Below are positions 26,396 through 34,716 of a stretch of 64,000 nt of DNA, piece after piece. Location: NCBI RefSeq assembly GCF_021390545.1, contig NZ_JAJUWR010000009.1, forward strand, positions 124,001 to 188,000. The letters are read 5' to 3'. Under the pieces are notes generated by a model. The model did no database searches. It worked only from the letters and a program-made list of their open reading frames with translations, and was not told where the DNA came from. A program made the translations under genes and the position numbers. Origin of the DNA: Algoriphagus sp. AGSA1 (GTDB lineage: Bacteria > Bacteroidota > Bacteroidia > Cytophagales > Cyclobacteriaceae). Positions within the stretch are counted from its first letter, which is position 1. Each line of letters opens with the position of its first letter.

Positions 26396-28543
26396 TTAAC
26401 GTTCAATCACAATCCCCTCGTATTCTCCCAGTTTTTCCACCTCGAATGTCGCATATCCATCTTCGTAATCAAAGATGATTTCATTGCCCTCGATCATACT
26501 CCATATCCTTCTGGGCTCAAACTTGGTTTTAACTTTAAATCTGCTCTCCTGAATGGGTAATGGGCTGAAATATGTATTGCCACTGAAACCTGTGAGATTG
26601 ACCAAATGAAGGATCATCCCCTCCATGGCTTCTTTAGCATAATTTTCTGGGATATTCCGGGCATACTCTTGTAGTATGGCTTCTACACGCGGATGCACGT
26701 CGGTGACGATCAAGTCATTCACCTCCGGATAGGTATAGTCAATCAAATCCAAGAGAATATTCTTATGCTGTTCATAACCATGTAGGTAATACAGTTTTCC
26801 CAGATTGATCGGAAGGAGAACAGCACTGCTTTGGGCGTGTTTTTTTATACCAACCGCATAATAGCCTGATGGCTCGTGGCCGCCGATTTTCTCCGGTGGA
26901 CCAGGTCTTCCAGGAGTATAGATAGGCAGTCTGTGCTCATCTGCGGTTTCAAAGTCATATAATCCCATATTGAATTTCCAGAAAAGCAGTTCTTGTTGCT
27001 CAAATCTCGTGAAGAGTTTTTTGTCGGCGGGATTGAGATAATAGCCACTGCCCTCATGATCTAGTTGCTTGATTTTGGCTCCAAACAAACTTTCCAACGC
27101 TTCCGGATGGGCTGACAAAGACCGGTTGGTGGCTATCAGATTGGTGCCTGATTCATTGATCCGGATAAGTGCTTCCAAGGATTCTGCATCTAAATTTGTG
27201 ATTTCGGGCAGGATCAGCAGTTTATAGGTTTTGAGCTTGTCCTCCAGATGCGCAATCTGGCTTTTCTCCACGATATCAAACTGGGTATGGGATTCCTTGA
27301 GCATGAGTTGAATACCTCGATATTCCTGTGCGGCATCACCCGACGGCCATGATCCTGGAGCTATTACAGCTACTTTAGCTGGCGAAATGTAGTTTCCAAA
27401 GTAGGGCTCATACTTCTTATGTAATGCATACACCTTCCTATAGATGTCAAAATTCCGCTCATCCTCATAATCGCGAAAATCCCCCATAATGCTCATGTCC
27501 AATCCTGAGCCATTGGCGATATTTTCGTACAACCGTATAGCCACCTCCTCTAGCTCTACTGCATTGTATCGGGACTGAAAGGAAATCTGCTGGATACTGG
27601 CATTGCTGACAATGTGATCTGGATAGGAATGAGCGGTGTTGTTCACATTGTCCGAGGCATTGTATGGCCAGTAAGGCAGGGAATTGGTCTGAGACTCATG
27701 TCGGATGATATCCACATATTTCTCAGAGTAGGTACAGATGGCGATCTGCTCGTTTTTGGATTTGACCAGCTCATGGACGCGGCGCATCAGGTCGTCAGAG
27801 GTGTATTGCTTGAATTCCTGATATTTTATAAAAACCGGATCACTGTAGTCTTCTGTCACAGGAAGTTTCATCCCGTCACTGTATTCCGAAAAGCGTTTCC
27901 TATCGTAGGGGTTCTGATCAATCCCATGATATTCCCCGGTATAGGCATTTTTGGTGGCGTATCCCGGCATATTGATAAAAATACCATCGATAGGGTAACC
28001 ATCAATCACTTCTTCTATGATATTGAACAGCTGCTCTTGTTCATAAGGCGCATTGATCGAGATCACATACATATCGTCATTCACGATCCGTTGCCCCTCG
28101 GGAGAGAGGTAAAACCAATCAGGTTGCTTATCAAAAATACTTTTATGCGCCCTGCTGAAATCGAATCTTACGATTACTTTAATTCCATTTTCATGGCATT
28201 TGGAGATGACATCGCCCAGCATGTCCTCCTTCATGTAGGGATTGGTGTACTGATATTCCAGTTGGGTAGGGTAGAAAGCCATAATTCCCCCCGCATTGAT
28301 AATCAATGTATTTGCAGAGAGGCTTTTAAGATCAGCGATCAGGGAATCTGCATCAAGGGTTTCAGCCTCATATGCAGGCAGGTTGGTTTGGATCACCCGT
28401 AGGTTATTTGCTTTCCACCAAGGGATACTATCAGGCCAGGAAGAGGATTGGGCTAGGGTGCTAAATGGAATCAGTAGAAAAACCACTCCGTAAAACAAGT
28501 TTTTGCAGACTTGTCGCATCGGGAAAAAAGGAATCCGTTTCAT
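26396..28543 (-). CDS. Hypothetical glycosyl hydrolase (GHL6-like) with GATase-like domain
   Basis: A 715-residue exported protein; the signal peptide is about residues 9-32 (a second ATG at residue 9 could be the true start). Residues about 40-380 look like a TIM-barrel of the hypothetical glycosyl hydrolase 6 family (NNLRVIQTNLP, ANTLIINAGGIMAFYPT, GIKVIVRFDFSRAH, DGIFINMPGY), followed near 395-510 by a beta-galactosidase trimerisation-like alpha/beta domain (KVAVIAPGSWPSGDAAQEYRGIQLML) and a C-terminal beta domain. Catalytic acids cannot be assigned with confidence. It probably acts on a glycan outside the cytoplasm. Confidence 0.82.
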   Translation of the reverse strand: MKRIPFFPMRQVCKNLFYGVVFLLIPFSTLAQSSSWPDSIPWWKANNLRVIQTNLPAYEAETLDADSLIADLKSLSANTLIINAGGIMAFYPTQLEYQYTNPYMKEDMLGDVISKCHENGIKVIVRFDFSRAHKSIFDKQPDWFYLSPEGQRIVNDDMYVISINAPYEQEQLFNIIEEVIDGYPIDGIFINMPGYATKNAYTGEYHGIDQNPYDRKRFSEYSDGMKLPVTEDYSDPVFIKYQEFKQYTSDDLMRRVHELVKSKNEQIAICTYSEKYVDIIRHESQTNSLPYWPYNASDNVNNTAHSYPDHIVSNASIQQISFQSRYNAVELEEVAIRLYENIANGSGLDMSIMGDFRDYEDERNFDIYRKVYALHKKYEPYFGNYISPAKVAVIAPGSWPSGDAAQEYRGIQLMLKESHTQFDIVEKSQIAHLEDKLKTYKLLILPEITNLDAESLEALIRINESGTNLIATNRSLSAHPEALESLFGAKIKQLDHEGSGYYLNPADKKLFTRFEQQELLFWKFNMGLYDFETADEHRLPIYTPGRPGPPEKIGGHEPSGYYAVGIKKHAQSSAVLLPINLGKLYYLHGYEQHKNILLDLIDYTYPEVNDLIVTDVHPRVEAILQEYARNIPENYAKEAMEGMILHLVNLTGFSGNTYFSPLPIQESRFKVKTKFEPRRIWSMIEGNEIIFDYEDGYATFEVEKLGEYEGIVIER

Positions 28544-28764
28544 TCAATAGGTTAGTTATAGGGTTGATGAACCAATATACTATGCCGAGGATTAAATCTA
28601 CCGTTTCGGTGGGGTCTTTTATGTTTTTTCAAAATAAGAGGTTGGACAAGTGACCCATGAAATTTTTGACGAAGCGGATAAGATAGAATGGTGCAGTTAC
28701 CATGTAGGCTTTTCTATTTTTGGAATCACGTACAGTTGTCGGGCTAATTCCATTTCCAAAAGTT

Positions 28765-29054
28765 CAACCCCATTCGGGGTTGCCGTATGCGTTCTTGATT
28801 TCCATTTTCCCTAGGTTTCACCTAAGGTTCCACCACGGCGGACAAGTTATTGAAAAGTTCGATCCTTTCAGGATCATTAATTTTCCACCCGAAATCTCCG
28901 CACTCACTGGGACTCTCGTTTCAGGATCGTAATCTCTTGCATTCTTTGTTTCCATTTTTCCGACCCCGACAGGGGTCAAACCTCTGAATAGCCGCAGGTG
29001 AAACCCGTGGACAACGATGATGCAAATAATTCCCCACGACCCTGACGGGGGTCG
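28765..29054. repeat. Triple-hairpin array 1
   Basis: Two modules face each other. Left, on the minus strand: Hc CAACCCC/GGGGTTG (28765-28782), Hb CCCTAGGT/ACCTAAGG with one mismatch (28809-28827), Ha GATCCT/AGGATC (28861-28875). Right, plus strand: Ha GACCCC/GGGGTC (28962-28977), an imperfect Hb (28992-29010) and Hc CGACCC/GGGTCG (29037-29054). An extra insert with CCACCACGGCGG (about 28830-28845) lengthens the left Ha-Hb linker. The intact transposase begins 83 bases after this array. Short open frames here are not genes. The rest of 28544-28764 shows nothing clear. Confidence 0.8.
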
Positions 29055-29136
29055 AACAATTCCTAAAACCAATTGTCAATCCAATCCAAAATCCCGAAAT
29101 TCATTCAATTCATTTTTCCACCAAAACCAGAGTTAT

Positions 29137-29583
29137 ATGGGGACTCATACACAATTGATCTACCACATTGTTTACTCCACAAAACACCGTGAGCGAACAA
29201 TCATCCAGGATGAAAAAAAGAGGATGTTTGGATTTATCCACCACCTACTGACCAATAAAAATTGCCATCTCTACCGGATCAATGGCGTGGAAGATCATAT
29301 TCACATATTGACGCATGTACATCCCACGATTGCTATTTCATCCTTGGTGAAAGATATCAAATTGGCAAGTGATGATTTTATTAAAAGAGAGGGGATTTTT
29401 CCAAAATTCAATGGATGGCAAGATGGTTATGGAGCTTTTTCAGAGTCCATTAAGTCAAAAGATCGCTTGATAAATTATGTCAAAAACCAAGAGGAACATC
29501 ATAAACAAACATCGTTTATAGACGAATACAAGGCATTGTTGGAGGAATATGAAATTGAATTTGATGAGAAATATCTTCTATAG
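29137..29583 (+). CDS. IS200-like/REP-associated tyrosine transposase (RAYT)
   Basis: A 148-residue Y1 HUH transposase. The HUH motif is His54-Ile-His56 in EDHIHILTH and the nucleophile is probably Tyr114 in LINYVKNQEEHHK, with the conserved Gln and His-His downstream. These enzymes nick and join single-stranded DNA at hairpins. I place the start at 29137 (MGTHTQLIYHIVYSTK), where the conserved N-terminus begins; the upstream open frame is repeat sequence. Neither an IS605-type TnpB nor simple IS ends accompany it. Instead it is embedded between palindrome arrays, which fits the RAYT/REP relationship. The protein looks intact. Confidence 0.9.
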   Translation: MGTHTQLIYHIVYSTKHRERTIIQDEKKRMFGFIHHLLTNKNCHLYRINGVEDHIHILTHVHPTIAISSLVKDIKLASDDFIKREGIFPKFNGWQDGYGAFSESIKSKDRLINYVKNQEEHHKQTSFIDEYKALLEEYEIEFDEKYLL

Positions 29584-29586
29584 GTT

Positions 29587-29804
29587 CAACCCCATTCGGG
29601 GTTGCCGTATGCGTTCTTGGTTCCCTTTTCCCTAGGTTTTACCTAGGGTTATTGAAAGGTTTGATCCCTTCAGGATCATGAATTTCTTGCAATTTGATCT
29701 CCATAAAATGACCACATAGTGGTCAAACCTGTGAATAACCACGGGCGCAACCCGTGGATAACGGAACATACGAAGTGATTAACACGACCCTGGAGGGTGT
29801 CGAA
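29587..29804. repeat. Triple-hairpin array 2
   Basis: Left module (minus): Hc CAACCCC/GGGGTTG (29587-29604), Hb CCCTAGGT/ACCTAGGG (29630-29648), Ha GATCC/GGATC (29663-29677). Right module (plus): Ha TGACCAC/GTGGTCA with loop ATA (29709-29725), Hb CCACGGG/CCCGTGG (29739-29757), Hc CGACCC/GGGTGTCG with a 2-base bulge (29785-29802). Linkers are 14 and 13 bases, Hb-Hc spacers 25 and 27. It starts 4 bases after the transposase stop. Confidence 0.85.
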
Positions 29805-29823
29805 CTATTTCCTTCATGTTTTT

Positions 29824-30102
29824 TGGAATTTGTAATTCCATTTCTCAAAAGTTCAACCCCATTCGGGGTTGCCGTCTACGTTCTTGGTTCCCTTTTCCCT
29901 AGGTTTCACCTAGGGTTATTGAAAAGTTCGATCCCTTCAGGATCGTTAATTTTCCCGAACATTGTTCTAGCAAATTTCGCTATTCAATTCCTTCCAATTT
30001 GCCAAAATCCTGACCACGAAGTGGTCAAACCTGTGAATAACCACGGGTGCAACCCGTGGATAGTGAGCCATTCCAACGGCCCCACGACCCCGTAGGGTGT
30101 CG
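29824..30102. repeat. Triple-hairpin array 3
   Basis: Begins with an extra hairpin TGGAATT/AATTCCA (29824-29840). Left module (minus): Hc (29854-29871), Hb (29897-29915), Ha GATCC/GGATC (29930-29944). Right module (plus): Ha TGACCAC/GTGGTCA with loop GAA (30011-30027), Hb CCACGGGT/ACCCGTGG with loop GCA (30041-30059), Hc CGACCC with bulged partner (30085-30102). Linkers are 14 and 13 bases and both Hb-Hc spacers 25. From here to 30280 no gene is seen. Confidence 0.85.
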
Positions 30103-30280
30103 AACATTTGGCCACCAAGCGGATACTTCCTAGGTGGATGGGGACGCCTCACGGAGAAAAGAACAATAAGAAGCATTGTTCTTCCTTTCAATTACCTCAA
30201 CAACAGGGTGATAGTGCGCCATTGTTCTTCAGTTTTTAGGATTTTGCTACGCATCTGACGAAAACCCAGCTGTTACCGAT

Positions 30281-31462
30281 TTATTTGGATTTTAGCTTCT
30301 TCAGCATATCTTTTCCAATCTCATTATTCGGGTTTAAGGAAATTGACTTTTCATAACTCTCAATGGCCATACCTGTTTTCCCTTTTAATGCATATGCTTC
30401 GCCCAAACTGTCATAAGCATTCCATGAATCGGGGTAGTTTTTTACATTCTGTTTGAATATTTTAATCGCTTCATCACTATTATTTGATCTGAGCTGTTTA
30501 TAACCGAAGTTGTTCATAAACTCCTCTCCGGGCACCATAGTGTACCCAAACTCATTTGACAATTTCTCAAAGTGCAACCGGATTTCGTCGTAGGTCATGT
30601 TCGTTGATACATAATTGTCTATAAACCAATCATTATAGATGAATTTTAGAGCATCAAACATGCTTTTGTAAGTTACCGAAAAATGGTTTTCATCCGAATA
30701 TTTTTGAAAATCCCAATCTATCCTTTCAGATGCAAACATTGTTATTTGCTCTGCAAGAGTGTCCACAGCCTGAGTGTTTTCATCTCCAATGGAAATAAAA
30801 AATTTATCTAAGCGGTTTTCATGACTAATTAGGAAGGATTTGAAATCATCTAGGATTTTCGTATTTCCACCCTCAATATCAATAGCCGGACTCATAAGTA
30901 TGGTGGACTGGAATAGGTCAGGATCTGTTACTTTAGTATATAGGGCAAAAAGCCCGGCTAAAGAATGTCCCGCTAAAATACGATATGGAGCAGACCTATA
31001 GCTGGTGTCGATATGAGGTATTAGTTCGCTTTTTATAAACTGTAAAAAATTATATCCACCATCGTCGGTACTTGTTCTTCTTGAACCATCTATACTCCCT
31101 TCAAATAAAGATGTTGGAATAAGATCCCTTCCTCGATTTACATTGGGAATGGCAACCACTATCATTTCCGGAATCCTGTTTCTGTCATAACCGGAAAGGT
31201 AATCGACAAGATTGGATACATAATTAAAATGTCCCTCACCATCAAGTAAATAGATTACCGGATAGCTTTTGTTGGTTGAGGCGTAATCTGAAGGCAGATG
31301 TACCCAGATACTTCGTGGTTCATTGAGTGCTTTTGAGTCTAAAAGGAATGATTCATCATTATTTGTCGGAATACTGTCCAATTGTGCATAGGTTGCATGG
31401 CTTAGTAAGAATAAAATTAATAGGTAGGGGTAAATTGTTTTTAATAAAGTCATCTTTTGCAT
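30281..31462 (-). CDS. Exported alpha/beta-hydrolase (esterase D-like) with TPR tail
   Basis: A 393-residue protein with a signal peptide (about 1-26, ending ATYA), an esterase domain of the Fes/IroE/antigen-85 type (about 40-275) and tetratricopeptide-like helices at about 305-390 (SDEAIKIFKQNVKNYPDSWNAYDSLGEAY). The nucleophile is Ser167 in AGHSLAG; SYPVIYLLDGEGHF and the late His in DENHFSVTY fit the fold. The family hydrolyses esters such as siderophores or acylated sugars; the substrate is unknown. The gene is flanked on both sides by hairpin arrays. Confidence 0.9.
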   Translation of the reverse strand: MQKMTLLKTIYPYLLILFLLSHATYAQLDSIPTNNDESFLLDSKALNEPRSIWVHLPSDYASTNKSYPVIYLLDGEGHFNYVSNLVDYLSGYDRNRIPEMIVVAIPNVNRGRDLIPTSLFEGSIDGSRRTSTDDGGYNFLQFIKSELIPHIDTSYRSAPYRILAGHSLAGLFALYTKVTDPDLFQSTILMSPAIDIEGGNTKILDDFKSFLISHENRLDKFFISIGDENTQAVDTLAEQITMFASERIDWDFQKYSDENHFSVTYKSMFDALKFIYNDWFIDNYVSTNMTYDEIRLHFEKLSNEFGYTMVPGEEFMNNFGYKQLRSNNSDEAIKIFKQNVKNYPDSWNAYDSLGEAYALKGKTGMAIESYEKSISLNPNNEIGKDMLKKLKSK

Positions 31463-31650
31463 TTTGTCTTGAAACTATATGAAACTGCATTTGTGACCAA
31501 TGTGACCAAGAAGGAAGAGACTCTGCAGCACCAGCTATCTTGCATGTATTCATTATGAAGATGCCGAATTCATATAGAAGGTTGCCTTTGGGAGGTAAGA
31601 AAATTCCAAGTCTGAAATATCTTAGTCTAGCGAGAGCTTGTGACTAGGCT

Positions 31651-31942
31651 GGGTGAGTTTGCAACTTCACCCTTATATTTTTCTGGAATTTGAAATTCCA
31701 TTTCCCAAAAGTTCAACCCCATTCGGGGTTGCCGTATGCGTTCTTGATTTCCATTTTCCCTAGGTTGCACCTAGGGTTATTGAAAGGTTTGATCCCTTCA
31801 GGATCTTGATATACTTGCGATTCCCTTTCCATAATTTGACTGTCAAATGACCACGAAGTGGTCAAACCTCTCAATAACCATGGGTGAAACCCATGGCTAG
31901 AAAGCCAGACACCACTCCACTCTTCCGACCCTGAAAGGGTCG
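31651..31942. repeat. Triple-hairpin array 4
   Basis: Extra hairpins GGGTGA/TCACCC (31651-31672) and TGGAATT/AATTCCA (31684-31700) precede the left module (minus): Hc (31714-31731), Hb CCCTAGGT/ACCTAGGG with loop TGC (31758-31776), Ha GATCC/GGATC (31791-31805). Right module (plus): Ha TGACCAC/GTGGTCA (31848-31864), Hb CCATGGGT/ACCCATGG (31878-31896), Hc CGACCCT/AGGGTCG with loop GAA (31926-31942). Hb here differs from arrays 2, 3 and 5 by a paired C-G to T-A change. Confidence 0.88.
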
Positions 31943-32006
31943 AACCTACCTTGACATCTTTTCAGAAATCCCCGATCTTCCTCTCCTTTACTAAACCCCA
32001 TTTTTT

Positions 32007-32099
32007 ATGAGCACATATACCCAATTGATGTACCACATAGTTTTCTCCACCACCACCAACTTCTTAGAATTTCAAAGGTGCTTCATTCAACCTTGACAA
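32007..32099 (+). pseudogene. Truncated RAYT copy
   Basis: The frame starts MSTYTQLMYHIVFST, matching the first 15 residues of the intact transposase (MGTHTQLIYHIVYST), and DNA similarity by eye runs from the ATG to about 32058. It then diverges and stops at 32099. The remaining 130 or so residues, including the HUH motif and Tyr, are missing. Its tail overlaps the 3' end of the convergent PIN gene, so the toxin module's border lies at the break point. Confidence 0.75.
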
Positions 32100-32535
32100 T
32101 AGTAAAAAATACTTCATGAAAATGCTCAAAATCGGGATCTTTAGTAAAAAGTGTTGCGCCAATTGTTTTGGCAGTAGCGGCAATCCAAAGATCATTTTGA
32201 CCAATCGTTCTGGATTTACCTGCTGATAAAGTAGGATGATTATTTTGGGAATAAGCCTGAAGTTCTGCAAATGCTTCCATAAGATTTTCATCCTTGCCAT
32301 CAATGCTGAGTGTGATGGACTTTTCCAATAATTTTCGCCAACGCTCCGTTTGTTTGTTACCATATCCTCTTCTGAGAAAAAATCCGGCAATTTCACCGAT
32401 GCTAATTGCCGAAATCAGAATGATACGACTTGGATCATTCAGCAAATTATAGTCCTCTTCCACTTTTCGAAAAGTCTCATCACCTCTCATATAATGAAGA
32501 ATTACAGAAGTGTCTAGAAGGACTTTTCGCATCAA
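32083..32535 (-). CDS. PIN-domain (VapC-like) RNase toxin
   Basis: A 150-residue PIN-domain protein. The acidic metal-binding residues are visible: Asp8 in LLDTSVIL, Glu48 in SIGEIAGF, Asp115 in NDLWIAATA and Asp133 in TKDPDF. PIN toxins cleave tRNA, rRNA or mRNA and are usually neutralised by a co-transcribed antitoxin. Its ATG overlaps the stop of the upstream 307-residue gene by 4 bases (ATGA), so that gene is the likely partner, although it is far longer than a normal VapB. The 3' end overlaps a transposase remnant. Confidence 0.92.
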   Translation of the reverse strand: MMRKVLLDTSVILHYMRGDETFRKVEEDYNLLNDPSRIILISAISIGEIAGFFLRRGYGNKQTERWRKLLEKSITLSIDGKDENLMEAFAELQAYSQNNHPTLSAGKSRTIGQNDLWIAATAKTIGATLFTKDPDFEHFHEVFFTIVKVE

Positions 32536-33455
32536 TCCAGACTTTTAAGAAGGGCATCAAACTCTTCATCAGATTCCTCACCGGGCCATGTCCCCACAAT
32601 AAATTTTAAAGGATTAAGGTCTTTTCCCTCTGCGATTTGCCTATTAATTTGCTCCTCCAGATTTTCATGTTTTGGTCTCTTGGAAAAAAAATCATCCCCT
32701 GATTCCTGTTCGAAAATCCTTTCAATTTCTATTGAAAATCTTTTACCAGGTTTATAATGCATAATTCCTGTTACAGTTGCATTCTTTCCCCACCAAGGAA
32801 TAATGTCCTGTGGGTTGAAATCTTCTGAAAGAAAAGCATCAACCAAGCCTTCTTCAGTCAAAATCTTTACCTTTTGTGTACTGTATTTAAGTTCTTCTAT
32901 CCTGCCATTAACAACCACCGGTTCTGGCGAAGGGATTTCAGTCTCGGTTATTTGAATCTTTTTGAAGTCTGATTTTAATAAAGTTAAGCCTTCTATCGAT
33001 CCTTCATTTTTAATCGAAAAAACCTCATTATCATTTAAAAAGGATTTTTTGAAGCTTAGAAGATTTCTCAGGAGAGGCTTGTCTAATAGTTCACTTTTGT
33101 CAGGATTTTCGAGAGCTTCTTTAAAGGATTCCACGAAAAGCGAAATTGGAGTCTTCTCTGGGAGATCCTTTTGGTGTTGTAATCTGAATAAGTCCGTTTG
33201 AAAAGCGGGTAGCGTTTTTTCAAATTTTTCCGAATCAAGACTTAGAATAGTACTTCCTTTTTCTACACCTGTCAGTGTGACTTTTAGAGCTTCGGTCAGA
33301 TTAAATGGTTTTTTGGCTTTGCTGAGACCTTTTATTCTAAGGAGTAAGGCACCTTCGGCAATCTTTCTTAGACTTTCTGAAAGTATGCTTAACCTTGATA
33401 GATCAATGCTGCCATCAGCATCTTCTGCATGTTCTATTTTGAGTTCGTACTTCAT
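32532..33455 (-). CDS. Long partner of the PIN protein (putative antitoxin)
   Basis: A 307-residue protein; I choose the start at 33455 (MKYELKIEHAEDADGSIDL) rather than an in-frame ATG 15 codons upstream, because the preceding residues look like leader. I recognise no named domain. The N-terminal half is mixed alpha/beta, residues about 185-250 contain a beta-rich segment (VVVNGRIEELKYSTQKVKILTEEG...ATVTGIMHYKPGKRFSIEIERI) and the C-terminus ends GTWPGEESDEEFDALLKSLD. That final Trp-Pro-Gly, acidic, helical tail resembles the toxin-binding tails of VapB/AbrB-type antitoxins. Coupling to the PIN gene supports an antitoxin role, but this is inference. Confidence 0.75.
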   Translation of the reverse strand: MKYELKIEHAEDADGSIDLSRLSILSESLRKIAEGALLLRIKGLSKAKKPFNLTEALKVTLTGVEKGSTILSLDSEKFEKTLPAFQTDLFRLQHQKDLPEKTPISLFVESFKEALENPDKSELLDKPLLRNLLSFKKSFLNDNEVFSIKNEGSIEGLTLLKSDFKKIQITETEIPSPEPVVVNGRIEELKYSTQKVKILTEEGLVDAFLSEDFNPQDIIPWWGKNATVTGIMHYKPGKRFSIEIERIFEQESGDDFFSKRPKHENLEEQINRQIAEGKDLNPLKFIVGTWPGEESDEEFDALLKSLD

Positions 33456-33517
33456 AGTCAACAATTCTTTACTAATACACCAAATCTTAGCATGCTTCAA
33501 TCTACTGAAACCTTAAT

Positions 33518-33931
33518 TTACTTACCCAACAACTTCTCCAATCTCGCCATCATCTCATCCTTTTCCTTTAGCATCCGCTCGTAAAGGACGGTTTTTTCAT
33601 CATACAATTGGACTATTTTATCTATAGGATTAAACGAGCATTGATAATTCATTGCTGAGGCAATTGCATTATCCTTAAAATCTTGGAATGTATTCGAAAT
33701 GATATTTATCGCTTGCTCCTCATCAAAATTCTGGAAGGCTTCCACTGGAATTCGGAGAATCTCACCGACCTGCCGGAGAAGTTCTTCTTCTACTTCTTCT
33801 TTTTGTTCGAGTAGGCTGATTCTCTTTTGGGACCAGTCATCCCCGAGTTCGTGAGCCAAGGCTTCCTGCTTGATGCCCATCATCTCCCGGAATCTCTTGA
33901 TATTTCTGCCGTGGTGGATTTTCTCGTTCAT
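33518..33931 (-). CDS. XRE-family helix-turn-helix protein
   Basis: A 137-residue protein with an N-terminal Cro/CI-type HTH over about residues 8-63 (GRNIKRFREMMGIKQEALAHELGDDWSQKRISLLEQKEEV) and a C-terminal coiled-coil helix (YDEKTVLYERMLKEKDEMMARLEKLL). Proteins of this shape are common in Bacteroidota genomes. It is encoded about 60 bases upstream of the PIN partner gene on the same strand and may regulate that module. No strong operator palindrome was found upstream in 33932-34172. Confidence 0.88.
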   Translation of the reverse strand: MNEKIHHGRNIKRFREMMGIKQEALAHELGDDWSQKRISLLEQKEEVEEELLRQVGEILRIPVEAFQNFDEEQAINIISNTFQDFKDNAIASAMNYQCSFNPIDKIVQLYDEKTVLYERMLKEKDEMMARLEKLLGK

Positions 33932-34172
33932 AGTCTGAATATTGTCATTGGAAAAATAGGGAATTCCCCTAAGAAGGAATAAACTAAATTATCCCATTGG
34001 ATAGTATGATCCAAGAGACAGTGAAAATTGCCTGACATTTTTTGTCTGAAAGGTCTCAAGCAGCCCATTCATCAGAATATTTTATTCCATTTGCCTTTCT
34101 AATTCATCCTTTTCTAGAATAGGCTATTCCGCTGATATCCTGGAAATTGGTCGGAAACAAATCAAAAAATCT

Positions 34173-34430
34173 ATGCAACCATTCGTATTTCATCTAGGTA
34201 ATCTTTGTGACTCTCCTCTCAACATCACCGGAGATATTCATTTCCACCTTTCTGAATCTGATTCTAGGATGATGGACTTGTTGCTGAATTCCCTAGAAAT
34301 AAACCGCAAGCTCATTTCGGGATTCTGTTCCCAATGGGAAAATGAAGAAGAACTCTATCGGGAGATTCAAATCCTCATCGAACAGCAAAAAGCTCTTGAA
34401 CTCCAAGTTGCTCAAACTCTAAAGCCTTAA
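34173..34430 (+). CDS. Small hypothetical protein
   Basis: An 85-residue soluble protein, mostly helical with a Leu/Glu/Gln-rich C-terminal half (ENEEELYREIQILIEQQKALELQVAQTL) that could form a coiled coil. No domain is recognised. It has a clean ATG and coding-like composition, but no visible partner. Confidence 0.5.
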   Translation: MQPFVFHLGNLCDSPLNITGDIHFHLSESDSRMMDLLLNSLEINRKLISGFCSQWENEEELYREIQILIEQQKALELQVAQTLKP

Positions 34431-34716
34431 AAATCTCAAATCCAAGGACTAGGACAACTCAAATCAACATCCCTTGAGCTTGAAATGCTACATACGTTTT
34501 CATCAAAAGGTCTCCCAAAGTAGTGCCAATCCTATGCAAAAAACAGCCTAAATACAGGGATAATTCGGCCTAAATTCAGGCTTTGTACCCTAGTCTCTGG
34601 AATTTACCCCGACGCATTCTTTTACAAAAACCGCATATTCCGCACGTTTGGTTGCGGGAAGTACTGTCATTCTGTTCTTTTAGGTCATAAATATTTGACA
34701 CTTAAACAGCAGGATT

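Larger units (their letters stand above)
28765..30102 (+). mobile_element. RAYT locus with flanking hairpin arrays
   Basis: The intact tyrosine transposase lies between array 1 (upstream) and arrays 2 and 3 (downstream, starting 4 bases after its stop). A second location (31651-32099) shows an array followed by a truncated copy of the same gene at a similar distance (65 versus 83 bases), so array plus transposase is probably the ancestral unit. The limits are approximate. Confidence 0.6.

Noticed and set aside
27614..28402. A 262-codon open frame opposite the glycosyl hydrolase gene
   Set aside because: It is fully antisense to a well-supported exported protein and shows no family features.
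29017..29136. A 40-codon N-terminal extension of the transposase
   Set aside because: It overlaps hairpin Hc of array 1, and the truncated copy at 32007 begins at the same conserved Met as 29137.
28765..30102. CRISPR array
   Set aside because: There is repetition of short palindromes, but no uniform direct repeat with unique spacers of constant length, and no cas genes. Hairpins alternate in orientation and differ in stem sequence.
28720..30191. Several open frames of 60-115 codons on both strands in the palindrome region
   Set aside because: They consist of the repeat sequence itself, share peptides between copies in different frames, and have no recognisable product; the open state comes from repeat composition.
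31463..31650. Leftward frame of 64 codons upstream of the esterase
   Set aside because: It overlaps the start of the esterase gene in another frame, and is Cys/Pro-rich without any domain.
34549..34581. Short direct repeat CCTAAATACAGG / CCTAAATTCAGG
   Set aside because: Only two copies of 12 bases with a mismatch; not enough to claim an operator or element.
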